Assembly: GCA_018266255.1 (NCBI GenBank)
Contig: JAFEAT010000013.1
Span: 62,001-126,000, forward strand
From: Cyanobacteria bacterium SZAS-4
GTDB taxonomy: Bacteria > Cyanobacteriota > Vampirovibrionia > Obscuribacterales > Obscuribacteraceae
Length of the DNA stretch: 64,000 bases
Direction: 5' to 3'
The translations under genes were made by a program, and so were the position numbers. The notes beneath the pieces were generated by a model. The model worked only from the letters and a program-made list of their open reading frames with translations, did not search any database and had not been told where the DNA came from. Position 1 is the stretch's first letter; each line of letters begins with the position of its first letter. Shown piece by piece: positions 19,492-29,490 of this stretch.

Positions 19492-20130
19492 ATGACTGAG
19501 CACGATAACAACAGCTTATGGATCCAAGGCATCGACGTCTCTAATCATCAAGGAGTCATCGATTGGAATTTTGTTGGGCAGAGCGGAGTTCAATTTGCCT
19601 TCATCAAGGCAACTGAAGGCGGAACTTATCAGGACAAGTTTTACCAACAGAATATTCGCGGCGCGAAAGCTGCCGCTGTTCTGGCTGGTCCGTATCACTT
19701 CTTTCGTCCTAAAGGTCCAGTCAACTTGCAGATTGAAAATTTCCTCAAAGTCTGTGGTACTGCTGAAACGCCTGACCTTCCGCCCGTACTCGATTTAGAA
19801 GTGCCGAATGACTGGGGGCACTTTAAAGTACCAGCGCGAGTGGAAATGATATGTGAGTTCCTCAACAGCACAAGCAAAGCGTTGGGGCGCAAGCCGATAA
19901 TCTACATGAGTTCCTCGTTTTCAGAAGATGTCTTGAGCGAAGCACCGGAGTTGAGCGAATATCCGCTTTGGTTAGCACACCACACTCCCGCGCCGAAACC
20001 GTGGATTCCCAGACCGTGGACTTCATGGAATTTCTGGCAATACACAGACAAAGGCACCATCAACGGTATCAACGGTCCTGTAGATTTGGATCGGTTCAAC
20101 GGCACTCATAGCCAACTATTAAGTCTCTAA
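19492..20130 (+). CDS. GH25 lysozyme-like muramidase
   Basis: The 212-residue protein is a complete GH25 barrel: GIDVSNHQG near residue 15, FAFIKATEGG, GPYHFFRP, PPVLDLEV with the catalytic D101/E103 pair, and a C-terminal WQYTDKG. GH25 enzymes cleave the beta-1,4 bond of peptidoglycan next to N-acetylmuramate. No signal peptide or cell-wall-binding domain is present, so export would need another route, or it acts on lysis or in the cytoplasm. It diverges from the ligase gene across a 187-base gap. Confidence 0.9.
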   Translation: MTEHDNNSLWIQGIDVSNHQGVIDWNFVGQSGVQFAFIKATEGGTYQDKFYQQNIRGAKAAAVLAGPYHFFRPKGPVNLQIENFLKVCGTAETPDLPPVLDLEVPNDWGHFKVPARVEMICEFLNSTSKALGRKPIIYMSSSFSEDVLSEAPELSEYPLWLAHHTPAPKPWIPRPWTSWNFWQYTDKGTINGINGPVDLDRFNGTHSQLLSL

Positions 20131-20152
20131 ACTCAATGCCACGAACCGCGCA

Positions 20153-20914
20153 CTAAGGCGCATGTTTACTGTGTTCGACATAACCTAGTTCTGTCGCTTT
20201 CGCGAAGTCTTTCGCGGCTAAATCTTTCTGCCCCAATTTAGTATAGGCTCTTGCTCTTGAATTATAGGTCAGTGCCACATCATTCATTTGTTTGATCGAT
20301 TCGGTATAGTCGCGCACGGCATGCTTGTACTCTCCCATCTTATAGTAGACGTCGCCTCGAGAGCGCAAAGCGTCTTCATCTTCTGGTACTCGACTAATTA
20401 TAGTTGTATAGTCTGCGACTGCTTTTGGATACTGTTTGATGCGCTCGTATGCTGCCGCGCGATGCGTTATGGTATCAACATCTCTGGGTGAAATTTCGAT
20501 GCAAGCGGTGTAATCTGGAATAGATTTTTCGGACTGACCGATGTTTTCGTAAGTCCTCGCTCGTTCATAAAGAGCCGCTTCGTATCTTGGATTGAAGCGA
20601 ATTGCGATATCTAAATCTGCAATTGAATTCTGATACTTTCCCAGTGCTCGATAGGACACTGCTCGTTGATAAAATCCTCTAGCGTCCGTCTTGTTAAGTG
20701 CAACGTACTTATTCAAAAGATTGAGCGCCTTGTCATATTCTTCAAATTTATTCAACCGAGTGCCATTGACGAGAAGTTGAAGCGCCACAAATTGTTCTTT
20801 CTTTGGAACATCTTTGGCTGCTACAGGCTGTGAATTTTGTACAACCACAAACGCTGCGGCTAAGAGCCAAACCTGTGCTCCATACCTCACAGAGCGCCGT
20901 TTTCTGTGTTCCAT
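20153..20914 (-). CDS. Exported TPR-repeat protein
   Basis: 253 residues with a signal peptide (WLLAAAFVVVQNSQPVAA) followed by about six tetratricopeptide repeats, for example GFYQRAVSYRALGKYQNSI and ALYERARTYENIGQSEKSI. TPR arrays mediate protein-protein contacts; the protein probably works as a scaffold in the periplasm. Partner unknown. The downstream region converges with the lysozyme gene. Confidence 0.8.
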   Translation of the reverse strand: MEHRKRRSVRYGAQVWLLAAAFVVVQNSQPVAAKDVPKKEQFVALQLLVNGTRLNKFEEYDKALNLLNKYVALNKTDARGFYQRAVSYRALGKYQNSIADLDIAIRFNPRYEAALYERARTYENIGQSEKSIPDYTACIEISPRDVDTITHRAAAYERIKQYPKAVADYTTIISRVPEDEDALRSRGDVYYKMGEYKHAVRDYTESIKQMNDVALTYNSRARAYTKLGQKDLAAKDFAKATELGYVEHSKHAP

Positions 20915-20986
20915 TGGTCGATTGCCTGAGCTGGGACTTAGCCACCTTCAACCGGACTCCTAAAACATAATACTAGAATTTAGCGA

Positions 20987-22201
20987 CTAAGTAGCAGGCT
21001 TCGCTACTCCGCCTATATGCTCCACTGGGCGAACCACAAATAGATAGGTACAAGCCGAAGCAAAGACAAATAACAACATGATCGAAACCATCGCCCATGG
21101 CGTAGCTTCATCATAGAAATAAGAAACAAGCATTCCGCCAAATGCACCCGTAACCATTTGAGAGAACGCCATCACTGCCGATACCACTCCGGCGATTTCA
21201 GGCAACGGCTCGACGCATCCATGCGCCGTGGTCGGTGCCAGAAGCCCGTAGGCGAAGGTGAACGCAAACAATGATGGAAGGAGTGTTTGCGGACTGGCGA
21301 GCCCAGTATAAGTGAGTACGATATTGACGATAACGGCTGTCAAAGCCAAGGACAAACCCAAATAAAGAGATACCCGGGGTGATACCTTGCGTTTGCTCAA
21401 CTGACCGCTTGACGCAGCGCCGATCATGATACCGAGGGAGACACCAGCAAACATCAAGCCAAACTGCTGATTCGACAAACCGAAGTGCTTCATCATCAGC
21501 AGTGGAGAGTTTGTCACGTATGCAAATACTGCGCCGAAATAAAGAGCATTGATCATGGCGAAACCAAAACTTTGACGGTGCTTAAAGACTTGCTTGTATT
21601 CACTCCAGAGGGCCTTAATCGTCAAAGGCGATGTGTTCAATTTTGCCGATTCGACGAAAAAGAAATTGACAACGAAGAACAGCACTGTGCCCAGAACAAA
21701 CAAGAGACCATAGATGTATCGCCAGGTAAACATGGTCAGTATCCACGCTCCAAGAGTGGGCGCAATCATAGGTGCAAAACTTCTCATTGCACCAACTTGC
21801 GAGAGCCGTGCACGGGCCTCGTGCCCCTCGAAAAGATCGCGGACCAAAGCTGTTGTGAGCACGGTTGCGGCTCCCGATCCCAATCCTTGAATGGCTCGAC
21901 ATGTGAGCAATATTTCGATCGTCGGCGCGAAGGTACATCCGGCTGCAGCGAGAGCAAACGCAGCGCTTCCAAAGAGCAGCACAGGTCTACGGCCACATCG
22001 ATCTGAAAGCGGTCCACAAAAAAGTGGTGCGACTGCAAACCCGAGTAAAAACAAACTCAATGTCATGGCAGAGGCGCGGTCAGTTGTATGCAAATTGGTG
22101 GCAATCAGTCCGAGCGCCGGCAGCCCCATATCTATCGAAAGAGGCGGAAGAACGCCCAACCCAACCAGGAAGAAGGTAAACCAAATCGATGCTTTGTTCA
22201 T
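20987..22201 (-). CDS. Bcr/CflA-family MFS multidrug exporter
   Basis: About 404 residues from the ATG at 22201; a GTG at 22222, directly adjacent to the upstream stop codon, is the alternative. Twelve transmembrane helices are apparent, with the MFS motif between helices 2 and 3 (GPLSDRCGRRPVLL) and the drug:H+ antiporter motif C region (GAMRSFAPMIAPTLGAW). Bcr/CflA transporters expel drugs or metabolites such as cysteine using the proton gradient. The N-terminus LPPLSIDMGLPAL matches the family signature. Translationally linked to the lipoprotein gene upstream. Confidence 0.88.
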   Translation of the reverse strand: MNKASIWFTFFLVGLGVLPPLSIDMGLPALGLIATNLHTTDRASAMTLSLFLLGFAVAPLFCGPLSDRCGRRPVLLFGSAAFALAAAGCTFAPTIEILLTCRAIQGLGSGAATVLTTALVRDLFEGHEARARLSQVGAMRSFAPMIAPTLGAWILTMFTWRYIYGLLFVLGTVLFFVVNFFFVESAKLNTSPLTIKALWSEYKQVFKHRQSFGFAMINALYFGAVFAYVTNSPLLMMKHFGLSNQQFGLMFAGVSLGIMIGAASSGQLSKRKVSPRVSLYLGLSLALTAVIVNIVLTYTGLASPQTLLPSLFAFTFAYGLLAPTTAHGCVEPLPEIAGVVSAVMAFSQMVTGAFGGMLVSYFYDEATPWAMVSIMLLFVFASACTYLFVVRPVEHIGGVAKPAT

Positions 22202-22222
22202 GCTACCGGGAAATACTCGCAC

Positions 22223-22975
22223 TCAAGACTTGATCTTATTCTTAGCCTGCATTTGCTCTTCGGCTTTGAAAGCCGCTTCCACGCAAACATCAACGTACTT
22301 CGATTCAGGATGTTGTGGAGTCAGCTGATCATAGTACGCTGAAACTCGATCGAGATAGTCAATTGTCTTGCTGCGAAATCCGCGCCCCATTTCCTGTGCC
22401 GCGTGATGAAGGGCTTCCTGCGACGCCAGTTCCAGCGAGTTACCGCTACCCTCGAACTCCTTGCCGATTAAGGCTTGAGCCGCCGATTGAGCAGCTGGTC
22501 GAGCATCCCTGTCATAGACCTTTTTGCAAATCTTAAAATGCCCATCTTCATGACTGACGACTTCGGGCTTCGCGAGTTTCGGTAGATAAATCGTAACAGG
22601 AGCGGCAAGGAAGACAGATACACTCGTGATCCGCAATTTAACGGTGACAACGTGGTCACCTGGGCGTGGATTTGCTTCGGTCATCTTAACGATATGAAAG
22701 CGAAATTTCGGTACACACTGAAATTTCCAGTGTGTATTAGCTGATTGATTATGCTCTTCGGCAACCTGCTTCGACTGGGTTGATCCACGATCGAAAAATT
22801 CTTTCTTTACTGAGATCGGCTCCTGTTCAACCAGAACGAGGCCAGGAGCCTGGGGCGACTGAATATGTTCCTGGGGCTGCGGAGACCGGTTTGAACAGCC
22901 AGCGCTGAGCGCTTCGAGCAGCATCATGGCGGCCAGAACTGCAATTCGCAATCCGTCAGAAGTTCGATCAATCAA
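22223..22975 (-). CDS. Lipoprotein with HExxH motif (putative zinc protease-like)
   Basis: The 250-residue product starts at TTG overlapping the stop of the TadG-like gene (TTGA). A lipobox LSAGC near residue 27 predicts a lipid-anchored protein. The middle contains VVSHEDGHFKICKKVYD, an HExxH motif similar to that of DUF922-type putative Zn-dependent proteases. The neighbours suggest a role at the cell surface, but the substrate is unknown. Peptidase activity is inferred from this single motif. Confidence 0.65.
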   Translation of the reverse strand: MIDRTSDGLRIAVLAAMMLLEALSAGCSNRSPQPQEHIQSPQAPGLVLVEQEPISVKKEFFDRGSTQSKQVAEEHNQSANTHWKFQCVPKFRFHIVKMTEANPRPGDHVVTVKLRITSVSVFLAAPVTIYLPKLAKPEVVSHEDGHFKICKKVYDRDARPAAQSAAQALIGKEFEGSGNSLELASQEALHHAAQEMGRGFRSKTIDYLDRVSAYYDQLTPQHPESKYVDVCVEAAFKAEEQMQAKNKIKS

Positions 22976-25011
22976 GGTAGATTGATTGCTGGTGAAACTG
23001 GATATGGTGCTGGCGGTGGATATTTGCGTGTTCCCGTATTTCCGTAACCTTTGCCGATCAAGCCCGGTACCTTAACCAGACCCACCGCTCTACGGAAACG
23101 AATTTCTGTCACCGATCCGTTTTGCAGATAAGTCGGTCTATTGTATCCAGTTGAAGGTCCTGTTGTGAAGGTGGCGTAATTCACAGGCGACACGCTCGGC
23201 AAGCCGAAGTCGTTACGTGTGTTGATTGCGTTGCTATACACAACAAACGAAATTTGATGACCGCCAGGTGGAATCGTAATGTTTAGCGATGCCAGCACTA
23301 GTCCGGGCGGTCCGCCGAGGTTAATACCCCAGTGTGCGCCGTCTCCTTGCCCGCCGCAGTCATACGAAGAGCCACTTCCCACGGTGCCCAAGGCAATCTT
23401 CACAGGTTCAAGGTCGGCACTGGCGATTGTCATGTTAGAAGTAGATACGTGCGATGCAGTCATAGCAGTAGTCAAAAGCGTTGCATCGAGTGGTTCTCCC
23501 GCGTGCTTACCACCATTAGTGGTGCCAGGTTTCCACGCTTGATCTCGAACATACATGTCATACGCGAAGAGGTCAGAGCTGGTGAATGTATCGAGTGCAG
23601 TAGCAAACAGTTGATTGTGACTGACCACTGATATGGGGTCTGGTCCAGGTGGATTGTATGAACCGATCGCAGGTGGAGCGATACCGGGATCAGATAGCTT
23701 GCGCGCAGTGTAAACAACGTTTCCAGACGCAGAATCGAATGTGTAATAGTTCGTGGTCAACATGCCGTTCGCGTTCACTCCGCTGTCAGCAAATGGAACT
23801 GTATTCATCATATTAATGAACGAGTCGACATTAACTTTGGCACCGCCGCGACGCAACCAGTCGTAAAGACCGATGCCTACAGCGCCTCCAGGTGAAGGAG
23901 TACCGCCGAGTCCAGGGTAGCCGGTGACAGGAGTCAAGGCGGTCGGGTCAGTTGGATAATCACCAGTCGGCGGTGTTTTGCCAATAACTGGAGTTCCAGC
24001 GATGAATGGGGCTTGCAGCAAGTCACCAGGCTTGGTGATTTCGGGAGGTACGCCATCTGGAAAAGCAATGCTGAATGCACCAGGAGCAGGCTTGGGGTCA
24101 TAGACGTTGCATGGCTGAGCAGAAGCTGCGCAGTGCACCACACGTTGAGCACCGTTGTCAGTCAGGCTCTGGTCGGCTTCGGCTCTGACAATAGATGGCA
24201 TGTCGAAAGGAAGACCAGAGATCGAAGTTTGAAAAAGTGTGTTGTCTACGAGGCGAACTTCGCTACCCAAGCTAGCGAATACAAAATCAGTGCCATCTGA
24301 AGTTGGAATGTTTATACCAGAGAGATAGTAGCCATCTTGCTGAGCGGCCGCCGGAGTGCTGGCGTAGGATGCAGGTTTGACAACCGGTATGTTCGTTTGA
24401 CCGTTTGGAATACTACCCATCGTGAGCTTCAAACTGTTATTCACATAAGAGGAATTGCCGGTCATGCGAATGTTGTTTGATTGGTAGGCTGCAAGCGCAT
24501 CCTCGTAGGGAGTGACATTTGCTCCGTCAGCATCATGAGCTACTCCACCTGGGTGCATGGCAGTGTTCATCTGAGCAATGAGCGCATCTTTTGCCGTTTT
24601 CAGATTGGCCAGATCTCGCTGCGCAAGTGCTTTCATCTCTGCACTGTTGATGGCATTAGCGATGGTGAGATCGAGGCGGATTGTGCCCATGAGCGAGTTA
24701 ATGCTCGACACAGGCATATAGTAATTGTCGCCCGCTTTCGTGGCAGTGCCGACTGGTGCTGAGTCAGAGAAACCGATGTAGCCAAAGTTTGGGTCGTTAA
24801 TTACAATTCTGGATAGGTCTTTTGCCGCAGCCAACGCTGCCGAATCAATAGCAGTCTTTTGCTCACCGTGACTGCCTAACAGTCGCACGTAACTCAAAGC
24901 GAACAGCAGCAAAATCATAAAGCAAACCATGCAAGCTGCCATGAGCGCCAGCATGTTTCCTCTCGCCTGCCTCATCCGGGTAAAGGCCCAAGAACGTGAT
25001 TTACGTGACAT
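22972..25011 (-). CDS. TadG-like Flp-pilus/Tad-type surface protein
   Basis: About 679 residues from the ATG at 25011 (a GTG at 25041 is possible). A basic N-terminus with RARGNMLALMAACMVCF leads into a single transmembrane segment and then EQKTAIDSAALAAAKDL, the signature of the TadG/Flp-pilus N-terminal region. A long extracytoplasmic beta-rich, Pro/Gly-rich domain follows, with no recognised adhesion motif. TadG-type proteins are part of, or resemble parts of, tight-adherence pilus systems; no other tad gene is in this window. A second protein of the same architecture lies at 46.4-48.6 kb. Confidence 0.7.
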   Translation of the reverse strand: MSRKSRSWAFTRMRQARGNMLALMAACMVCFMILLLFALSYVRLLGSHGEQKTAIDSAALAAAKDLSRIVINDPNFGYIGFSDSAPVGTATKAGDNYYMPVSSINSLMGTIRLDLTIANAINSAEMKALAQRDLANLKTAKDALIAQMNTAMHPGGVAHDADGANVTPYEDALAAYQSNNIRMTGNSSYVNNSLKLTMGSIPNGQTNIPVVKPASYASTPAAAQQDGYYLSGINIPTSDGTDFVFASLGSEVRLVDNTLFQTSISGLPFDMPSIVRAEADQSLTDNGAQRVVHCAASAQPCNVYDPKPAPGAFSIAFPDGVPPEITKPGDLLQAPFIAGTPVIGKTPPTGDYPTDPTALTPVTGYPGLGGTPSPGGAVGIGLYDWLRRGGAKVNVDSFINMMNTVPFADSGVNANGMLTTNYYTFDSASGNVVYTARKLSDPGIAPPAIGSYNPPGPDPISVVSHNQLFATALDTFTSSDLFAYDMYVRDQAWKPGTTNGGKHAGEPLDATLLTTAMTASHVSTSNMTIASADLEPVKIALGTVGSGSSYDCGGQGDGAHWGINLGGPPGLVLASLNITIPPGGHQISFVVYSNAINTRNDFGLPSVSPVNYATFTTGPSTGYNRPTYLQNGSVTEIRFRRAVGLVKVPGLIGKGYGNTGTRKYPPPAPYPVSPAINLP

Positions 25012-25169
25012 ATCTGCCTGCCTTCGGGGTCTCGCCTGCACGACTAGTTTTAGTAAAACGACTGGATATTAGTCCTGCTTAATCTTATGGTATCCGCCCC
25101 AAGACTCTACTGTCAATGGCAATTCCGCTTTTTAATAGTAGACATTGGTCTACACGAAAGCAAAATGAG

Positions 25170-25212
25170 GAGCCGGCTCTTTGACACCATATTCGGTGCA
25201 GAGAACCGGCTC
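25170..25212 (-). terminator. Hairpin terminator of the DUF4419-SUKH gene
   Basis: Arms GAGCCGG and CCGGCTC with further inner pairing (CTCT/AGAG and CACC/GGTG) form a long imperfect stem starting about 24 bases after the stop codon at 25236. The T-run on the minus strand is short. Confidence 0.6.
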
Positions 25213-25235
25213 ACATCTATTCCTTAATGTCTAAT

Positions 25236-26810
25236 TTATTCCTCTCTGATTTCGATGGCATTCTCGATCAGGTGAGAAAGAAAGTCACGCAACCCCAAGT
25301 AGCTCACGTTACTTGCACCTTGTGAGTTAACCACTCTGACCTCGAATAACCCGCGATCATATTGTTGAGCGCTGTACAAAACCTTTGACCCGTCGCTACC
25401 ATCAGCAATGTGCCAGGCTCGATACGGATTAACAAAGATGACGTCGTCATAACTAGCCACTTTACTGGACACTTCATTTGGCGTTTGATTGACTTCGTAT
25501 ACTCTATCACCAGCTACTTCAACCTCTGAGAACGGGCGCATCGTCCAAATGATACCGCTTCGATCCTCTATCGAAAGTCCGTCGTACTGCTTGTAGAATT
25601 CGATAAATTCGCCAGGCATCTGTGCCCGATAACGGACTTTCTCTTGCAGCATCGAAATCACAGCCGAAAAATTCGACAGCGATAACGCCGGCCGTTTTTG
25701 AATCTGCGGTGCATCTTCCAAAAATTGCCATTTGCTATCTTTCGCCTTTCGTATAGCCCACCCGATTTTTGGCTGAACAGCAAAGGTGTCAGGGTCTTGT
25801 TCGATGCCCACGAAGCCTCCTATTATCTCCATTCTTCTTTTGAGCATCGTTCTTTTGTCGATCACGGTCAGCGGCACGACAGACATGCCGGAAGGCAACT
25901 GGTCGGTCTTTGCACCATAAAGGCTTGCCGGATACCTTTCTGGATCGCAAAGCAGTGGATTGAGAACGTCCCAGGTGCCCGTAACTTGATTCTGGAGGTA
26001 TGGAATCAGTTTCAGTATCCAACCATTAACCAGGTCGTAACCGTAGTTATTCGTCTGCTTATACATGTCTTGCCAGTAGCTAATATCTGCCTCGCCGCGC
26101 ATAGCCATGCAAAAGTGATCGGCGATTTCCCGCAAATGAGGAAGCCACAAATCAACCTTGAATGGTTGGAGCAGTTCGATCTTTTGTCGCAAGCGCATCC
26201 AATCGTCTTCGCTGCCCGTCAGTGTGATTTCAGGAAATCCGCAGCCGCTGTACAAGATGTATTCGAAGTATGATTCAAACACGTCCAGTAGACAAACTTG
26301 TGACACTAATTTCTCCACCACTCCAGTTGTGGAAAAATCGCTAACTAACGTCGAACTTCCCACCACCTGATCGCCCAATCTCTCGGCGAATTCGTTGATA
26401 ACCCATTCCCAGGCGCTCTCGGGAGAGTCTGTGTCGATGTTGCTATCGACAACGATGGGCTTGCGACCATCGTGTGAAACGAATGTAGATCGAAGTTCTT
26501 CGGCGTAGATGTGAACATGCATGGCCAGTCCCTGCAGTATCGTTATCCAGATGGCATCAGGCGATAGAACAAGTGGTCGATGTTCGGCAAAAGCAATGTG
26601 CACAGCTCCGATCAAAGCATGATATTGCGTATTTGCCACCACTTCGGAGTTGTATCCAGAGCAAGCTAATACGGGTTCTCCCACGGTTTGTTGCACGTTT
26701 ATGAGAATTCTCTGAATGCTGTCGCGAGTTTTCCACTTCTCTAGTGATGTGCGGACTGTGTCCACATCATGCACGCGAAAAGTGACACCCGCTGAAGGTT
26801 TTAACTTCAT
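25236..26810 (-). CDS. DUF4419 protein with C-terminal SMI1/KNR4 (SUKH) domain
   Basis: The 524-residue product has an N-terminal DUF4419 region (HRPLVLSPDAIWITILQGL and following) covering about residues 60-340. The C-terminal 150 residues (PGEFIEFYKQYDGLSIEDR, then a beta-rich stretch) look like an SMI1/KNR4 SUKH domain. SUKH domains are widespread immunity modules against polymorphic toxins; DUF4419 has no established function. No signal peptide. No toxin gene is adjacent. The fusion is inferred from sequence appearance, not a profile search. Confidence 0.7.
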   Translation of the reverse strand: MKLKPSAGVTFRVHDVDTVRTSLEKWKTRDSIQRILINVQQTVGEPVLACSGYNSEVVANTQYHALIGAVHIAFAEHRPLVLSPDAIWITILQGLAMHVHIYAEELRSTFVSHDGRKPIVVDSNIDTDSPESAWEWVINEFAERLGDQVVGSSTLVSDFSTTGVVEKLVSQVCLLDVFESYFEYILYSGCGFPEITLTGSEDDWMRLRQKIELLQPFKVDLWLPHLREIADHFCMAMRGEADISYWQDMYKQTNNYGYDLVNGWILKLIPYLQNQVTGTWDVLNPLLCDPERYPASLYGAKTDQLPSGMSVVPLTVIDKRTMLKRRMEIIGGFVGIEQDPDTFAVQPKIGWAIRKAKDSKWQFLEDAPQIQKRPALSLSNFSAVISMLQEKVRYRAQMPGEFIEFYKQYDGLSIEDRSGIIWTMRPFSEVEVAGDRVYEVNQTPNEVSSKVASYDDVIFVNPYRAWHIADGSDGSKVLYSAQQYDRGLFEVRVVNSQGASNVSYLGLRDFLSHLIENAIEIREE

Positions 26811-27007
26811 GCGTGTACCTCAAATTGTCAATTGGGCGCGTAATTTGTACTTCTTATATTTTAGTTGATCGATGTGATTTTCGCCCAAATGCGGGGCTGC
26901 AAACGCTGTCTGAGCGGGCATTTGCAAGGTGCAATTAATTAATCTTGCGACGACAGAACTTGTGCTGAATGCACGTTAATGCAGCATAAAATGTACTGGG
27001 CGAGCGC

Positions 27008-29362
27008 TCAAGTATGCTTGGCCTCAGATTTGGAAAGCACTGTACGGCAGCGTTCCAGCATGATCGCAGTAGCTTTGTCGTTGGGCACCATACCGGCTCC
27101 GGTAGCAAATAATTGTTCCGCCTCGCGAAAACGTCCGTCTTCGAAGGCATGTCTTCCCTGTCTGAAAAGCTCCATCGCTTCTTCGTACAATCCAGGCAGA
27201 GCGCCATCTACGGAGAGCAACTCGAAGATAGGCTGGCTCTGCTCCCTGGCACCGACTGTGATGCGGTCCAGTTCCCTCACATCACTCTCTGGAATCGATC
27301 GAGCAGTGTTTGCCCCGAGGATGCACGTCGTGCCATATTGCGCATTGAAGGAGTCTAGTTGCATAGCCAGATCAACTGAAGGTCCCAGGGCACCGTACTG
27401 AACGAGCGATGAATCTTTCGATCCAGCATCTATCGTGCCGCAGATGGCGTCACCAGAATTGATGCTGCAGGTTAATCCAAAAGGCGATTTGTGATTCTGA
27501 TCGTTGACAGTTAGCGCTCTGAGACGCGCTCTCATGTCGCCAATGCATTTCGTGGCCGCTGCCACCTGCGCAGCTTCATCCATCGCTATAGGGGCACCCC
27601 AGAGCCCGATCACGCCGCAATTCCAAACGCGCTCGACTAATCCACCATGCTCACCTATTGTCGCCATCATGACGCCCAGACATTGGTTAAGACTTTGGAG
27701 AACATATTCAGGCGAACGGTCGTCCAAATCCAGTGAAAAATCATGAAGTTGGCAAGCTGCCACAGTCACGTTCATCAGCTTACCGGTCAATCCAAGTTCG
27801 GCGAGCAGACGTCTTTCAATTTCATTCGCCAGTGGCTTTGCCGCCAGAGAGCGGAATAGTTTCGTCTGCTTGGCTTTTTCACGCTTGATTTTGAAATATT
27901 GATCGAGCAAAACAATTATCGCCGCCGGCCAGGCGACACCAACTACTGGCACTACGACCGGTATCAAAATTCGCAATGCCACAAACGCATAGAACGACAC
28001 CACCAGCCAAACTGCGGTGACCAAGACCATGGCCGATAGGCTGAGGAAAGGACGATAGGCACATCGAGCCAGAACACGACCGACCAGCAATCCAATAAAA
28101 ACAATAAGAAGAAGCAGTTCCCATTGATCGGGCTCAGCTAAAAAGCTCTTTTGTAGAATATTCACAATCAAATTGGCTTGAATTTCAATGCCATTCATCG
28201 GTGTCGGCGGCGGTGCTGCAGGAGTCAAGAAGTTTGACACCGAACTACCATATGAAAATCGTTGTTGACTCATTCCAGGAACAGATGGTTCGAAAATGCC
28301 AATCAGAACAACTTTGTTTTTGAATGGATTTTGCAAATCCAGGGTCGAGTCCGCCCCCTGCGCAGATGGACCTTTGGCAGCATTGTCGAACCATCCATGC
28401 TGCGCTTGTTTCTCCCAATCGAGAGCTCGCCAGAGCGGAATGGTGCGATAAGTTCCAGGTGCCCCGGCGAAATTTATGCGCACATTTGTGGGTATCAATC
28501 GATCGCGCAGATAGACAAAGTCTCTGTCATCAACAATCGATCTGGCACCGATTTTTTTCTCAATCACACGCAGTGCAAGCGATTTATAGAAAGATGGTCC
28601 TAGTTGGTCGAACAGCATTTTCCCATGACGAACAAGTCCATCTTGATCGGCAACGATGACATTGTTTCCGACTGAACCCGAGTCTTCTCCAACGGCCTCG
28701 ATGAACGGTGCCCCTGGAGATCTAAGCAGGACAAGAGAATTATCACGCGTCGTTCCAGTCCCAGTTGTTGGACTCTTATCGACTCCAGAGGTGAGCACGA
28801 CGTTCTTGCTATGTTGCAACGCATCTAACAACATGGAATTGCTAACAGCATCGCCGTCACCAGCAGTGGTATCAGCTCCCACCGAAAGCGACGATGGTGC
28901 AGATGATGGCTGAGTTGTGACATTGTTTGTGGATTTCAGTTCAGTTGTGGCATCAAGCGGAACATCCAAAACGATGACATCAGCATTTGCTTGGTTCAAT
29001 TTTTTGATCAATCCAGCAAATACGCTTTTTGGCCACTGATGTGTATCGCCAAGTCCAATTTTTCGCGCCGATTCCTCATCGACCGAAACCAGAACGATGT
29101 CGTTTATGGCTGAACTTTTCCAGGAGCCGTTTGGCCAGAGATAATTTCTCAGAAGAAAGTAGTGGTCTTCCAGTCGCAGTTCGGCGTCCGATAACTCAGG
29201 ATGCACGGGAGGCAAGCGCAAAACTTCCAATACACAAACTACTAATGCGGTCGCAGCACAAATTGCCAAAGCCCGATTTCCCAGGCTCTGAAAGCGCTTT
29301 CGAATCTTACCGAACATTCGAGCGGTCGGATGATGATTTAATTCATCCTGTGCTGAGCTCAT
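27008..29362 (-). CDS. CHASE2 membrane sensor with degenerate adenylate/guanylate cyclase domain
   Basis: About 784 residues from ATG 29362 (a TTG at 29389 is possible). One N-terminal helix precedes a large extracytoplasmic CHASE2 sensor domain (SVDEESARKIGLGDTHQWPKSVFAGLI-type core), then three transmembrane helices and a class III cyclase-like domain, then a short TPR-like tail. CHASE2-cyclases normally make cAMP in response to an outside signal. Here the two metal-binding aspartates appear lost: the usual FADI segment reads ACQL and the GDA segment reads NCG. The domain is therefore probably a non-catalytic regulatory module. Confidence 0.8.
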   Translation of the reverse strand: MSSAQDELNHHPTARMFGKIRKRFQSLGNRALAICAATALVVCVLEVLRLPPVHPELSDAELRLEDHYFLLRNYLWPNGSWKSSAINDIVLVSVDEESARKIGLGDTHQWPKSVFAGLIKKLNQANADVIVLDVPLDATTELKSTNNVTTQPSSAPSSLSVGADTTAGDGDAVSNSMLLDALQHSKNVVLTSGVDKSPTTGTGTTRDNSLVLLRSPGAPFIEAVGEDSGSVGNNVIVADQDGLVRHGKMLFDQLGPSFYKSLALRVIEKKIGARSIVDDRDFVYLRDRLIPTNVRINFAGAPGTYRTIPLWRALDWEKQAQHGWFDNAAKGPSAQGADSTLDLQNPFKNKVVLIGIFEPSVPGMSQQRFSYGSSVSNFLTPAAPPPTPMNGIEIQANLIVNILQKSFLAEPDQWELLLLIVFIGLLVGRVLARCAYRPFLSLSAMVLVTAVWLVVSFYAFVALRILIPVVVPVVGVAWPAAIIVLLDQYFKIKREKAKQTKLFRSLAAKPLANEIERRLLAELGLTGKLMNVTVAACQLHDFSLDLDDRSPEYVLQSLNQCLGVMMATIGEHGGLVERVWNCGVIGLWGAPIAMDEAAQVAAATKCIGDMRARLRALTVNDQNHKSPFGLTCSINSGDAICGTIDAGSKDSSLVQYGALGPSVDLAMQLDSFNAQYGTTCILGANTARSIPESDVRELDRITVGAREQSQPIFELLSVDGALPGLYEEAMELFRQGRHAFEDGRFREAEQLFATGAGMVPNDKATAIMLERCRTVLSKSEAKHT

Positions 29363-29490
29363 CTTCAAACCATCTGAGGCGTGCAGCAAAGCGCTGTATT
29401 AGGGTACGACTATAGTACTGGGAATATTCCACGTGCCCGGAAAAAATACCGATAAAGACTCAAAAACGGCTTTGGAGACTAGTTGGATAC

